A DNA stretch of 6,168 nucleotides from Bacteroidia bacterium (GTDB lineage: Bacteria; Bacteroidota; Bacteroidia; Chitinophagales; Saprospiraceae). Positions 5,193-6,168 of this stretch are shown here, piece by piece; the first letter of the stretch is position 1, and every line of letters begins with the position of its first letter. A program made the translations under genes and the position numbers. The stretch is from contig JAUIIF010000291.1 of assembly GCA_030431945.1 (NCBI GenBank), forward strand, positions 1 through 6,168, in the 5' to 3' direction. Below the pieces are notes generated by a model. That model was not told where the DNA came from. It searched no databases and saw nothing but the letters and a program-made list of their open reading frames with translations.

Positions 5193-6168
5193 CACGCCTC
5201 CAGCAGTTCAAGTACGCCTCTGAGGGGCACAATGGCTTGTCCGGTACGGTAATTAAGATCGTAGCGCAGCTCCTGCAGGGCTTTTTCAATCCGGAAAGAA
5301 TCGATGAGCACTTCCAGGTCGTTTTCATCTTCGGGCAGCAGGCGGGTGCCGTCAGTAGCCTTACGGTAGGCGGTAAGAAACTCTGCGGAGAGGTAACGGT
5401 TGGCGGTACGCAGCCAGTCTTCCAGGTGGTCGGCGGTTTCGTCGCGTAAGCCCGGAGCCAGGTCTTCGAACACCTCGCCACAGGCATAGCTGATGCTGCG
5501 CATCAGGTTGGCGATGTCTTTAGCCGGGCTACGGCGCAGGCGCCGTTGGCTGTAGCTCCGCTCGGGGTCTCCGTCAAAATTCTGAATTACGAACCGGTCA
5601 TCCGTCTGGGCGATCTGCATGAGCGTAAAGTCACCGTGTATCCGAATCTTATCAGCTTCAATCTTATGATCGAAAATGCGCTTCAATTTTGCGTGGATGG
5701 TCTCCTCCATAGCAATGACGGCTTCGGCGAGGCCGGTCGCTTCCTCCGTCAGTTCGGGTAAGCTTCTTTTCAGCAAGTCAATGGTTTCCCGTACGTCGCC
5801 TTTAAGGCCGGCGTACACACTCCGCTGATAGTGCAGGCTGAGGGCTTCGTTCGTAAAGCCGGACAATCCGTTTACGTCCGTCATCAGCAGGTGGTACGAG
5901 GCCAGTGTCCGCCCCAGATCAGCCATTTTAGTAACGAAAAACGCACCGAGAATGTCCTGAATGGTTTCCGGCATGTCTTTGTACATGACTTCATCGGTTA
6001 CCGAAACCTCATCGGGTGCCGCCACTGGTGCATCCTGGTTGGGCTGCTGAATACGGGTGATGACGTCTTCCGCAAAACGCTGGACGTTGTTCAACACGTA
6101 ATCCCAGGCATTACCCGCATTTTCCAGTCTTTTCTCGAAGATGGCCAGGGTGGCATTCATGTTTTTGC
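5192..6168 (-). CDS. Maltokinase-like domain, C-terminal part (possibly of a TreS-maltokinase fusion); 5' end outside window
   Basis: Maltokinase (Mak/Pep2) phosphorylates maltose to maltose-1-phosphate, feeding GlgE alpha-glucan synthesis; it often occurs fused to trehalose synthase (TreS). The frame stays open to the window edge. An ATG at 6160 is probably internal, because the next residues (ENAGNAWDYVLNNVQRFAEDV) match the middle of maltokinases, after the N-terminal lobe. Numbered from that Met: ADLGRTLASYHLLM (80-93) is the LGrrTAelH helix, HGDFTLMQI (175-183) the catalytic loop, NFDGDPERSYSQRRLRRSPAKDIANLMRSISYA (194-226) the metal-binding region plus the RSPlkDvAgmlRSf helix, and FRIEKALQELRYDLNYR (289-305) the C-terminal signature. 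Key departures: canonical HGDxHLGQ reads HGDFTLMQ, and canonical DFEGEP reads NFDGDP, so the DFG-equivalent aspartate is asparagine. HGD, the Q after it, and the C-terminal signature remain. The family is secure; full activity is doubtful. Downstream, the LytTR gene overlaps the stop codon. Confidence 0.88.
   Translation of the reverse strand, partial: KNMNATLAIFEKRLENAGNAWDYVLNNVQRFAEDVITRIQQPNQDAPVAAPDEVSVTDEVMYKDMPETIQDILGAFFVTKMADLGRTLASYHLLMTDVNGLSGFTNEALSLHYQRSVYAGLKGDVRETIDLLKRSLPELTEEATGLAEAVIAMEETIHAKLKRIFDHKIEADKIRIHGDFTLMQIAQTDDRFVIQNFDGDPERSYSQRRLRRSPAKDIANLMRSISYACGEVFEDLAPGLRDETADHLEDWLRTANRYLSAEFLTAYRKATDGTRLLPEDENDLEVLIDSFRIEKALQELRYDLNYRTGQAIVPLRGVLELLEA
5197..5201 (-). promoter_or_regulatory. 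Shine-Dalgarno sequence for the LytTR gene
   Basis: On the minus strand GGAGG lies within the last codons of the maltokinase gene, four bases before the ATG at 5192. It stands out because the other complete genes in the window lack a clear Shine-Dalgarno. It favours the ATG over the in-frame GTG at 5195 and supports translational coupling across the TGATG junction. Confidence 0.6.

Noticed and set aside
5193..5195. GTG at 5195 as start of the LytTR protein
   Set aside because: Only one base from the GGAGG; the adjacent ATG at 5192 has better spacing and forms a TGATG junction. The difference is one residue, so not certain.
6158..6160. ATG at 6160 as the true start of the maltokinase-like protein
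   Set aside because: The frame is open through the window edge and the residues right after it match the interior of maltokinases, so the N-terminal lobe must lie upstream.
1..6168. Mobile element, CRISPR array, tRNA/rRNA or phage-type system
   Set aside because: No repeats with regular spacing, no transposase or integrase motifs, no tRNA-like cloverleaf and no composition break were seen on reading both strands.

Overview
The window looks like ordinary chromosomal DNA from a Bacteroidota bacterium. The clues are a Bacteroidota-type Obg, a membrane-anchored LytTR regulator, a SPOR-like envelope protein, starts that mostly lack Shine-Dalgarno sequences, and a moderately high GC content (mid-50s % by eye). 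Residue style would fit Saprospiria or Lewinella-like relatives, but that placement is a guess. There are six protein genes, two of them cut by the window edges. No RNA genes, mobile elements, integrase, CRISPR array or origin were seen.

Layout. Bases 1-876 (+) hold the C-terminal ~290 residues of the ribosome-associated GTPase Obg. Six bases after its stop, and convergent with it, a 451-residue exported protein ends at 883 (883-2238, -). It has two SPOR-like repeats, a proline-rich linker, a putative peptidoglycan-binding fold and an unrecognised C-terminal domain. A 328-base divergent intergenic region (2239-2566) leads to a 356-residue App1-type (DUF2183) HAD-fold phosphatase (2567-3637, +).

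From 3665 to the right edge everything is on the minus strand. Read in transcription order this is: the C-terminal part of a maltokinase, possibly the end of a TreS-maltokinase fusion (5192-6168); a four-helix membrane LytTR regulator joined to it by a TGATG stop/start overlap (4329-5192); and, 94 bases further on, a small exported DUF1579-like protein (3665-4234). The first two are almost certainly co-transcribed and translationally coupled; the third may be.

How the genes relate. The maltokinase points to the trehalose -> maltose -> maltose-1-phosphate -> alpha-glucan (TreS/Mak/GlgE) route. The coupled LytTR protein suggests a membrane-sensed regulatory link to that metabolism. The kinase has lost the usual aspartate of the DFEGEP motif (it reads NFDGDP) and has other changes in its HGDxH motif, so a catalytically altered or non-catalytic maltokinase-like domain paired with a LytTR regulator is the most interesting hypothesis here. 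The remaining genes look like independent housekeeping or envelope genes.
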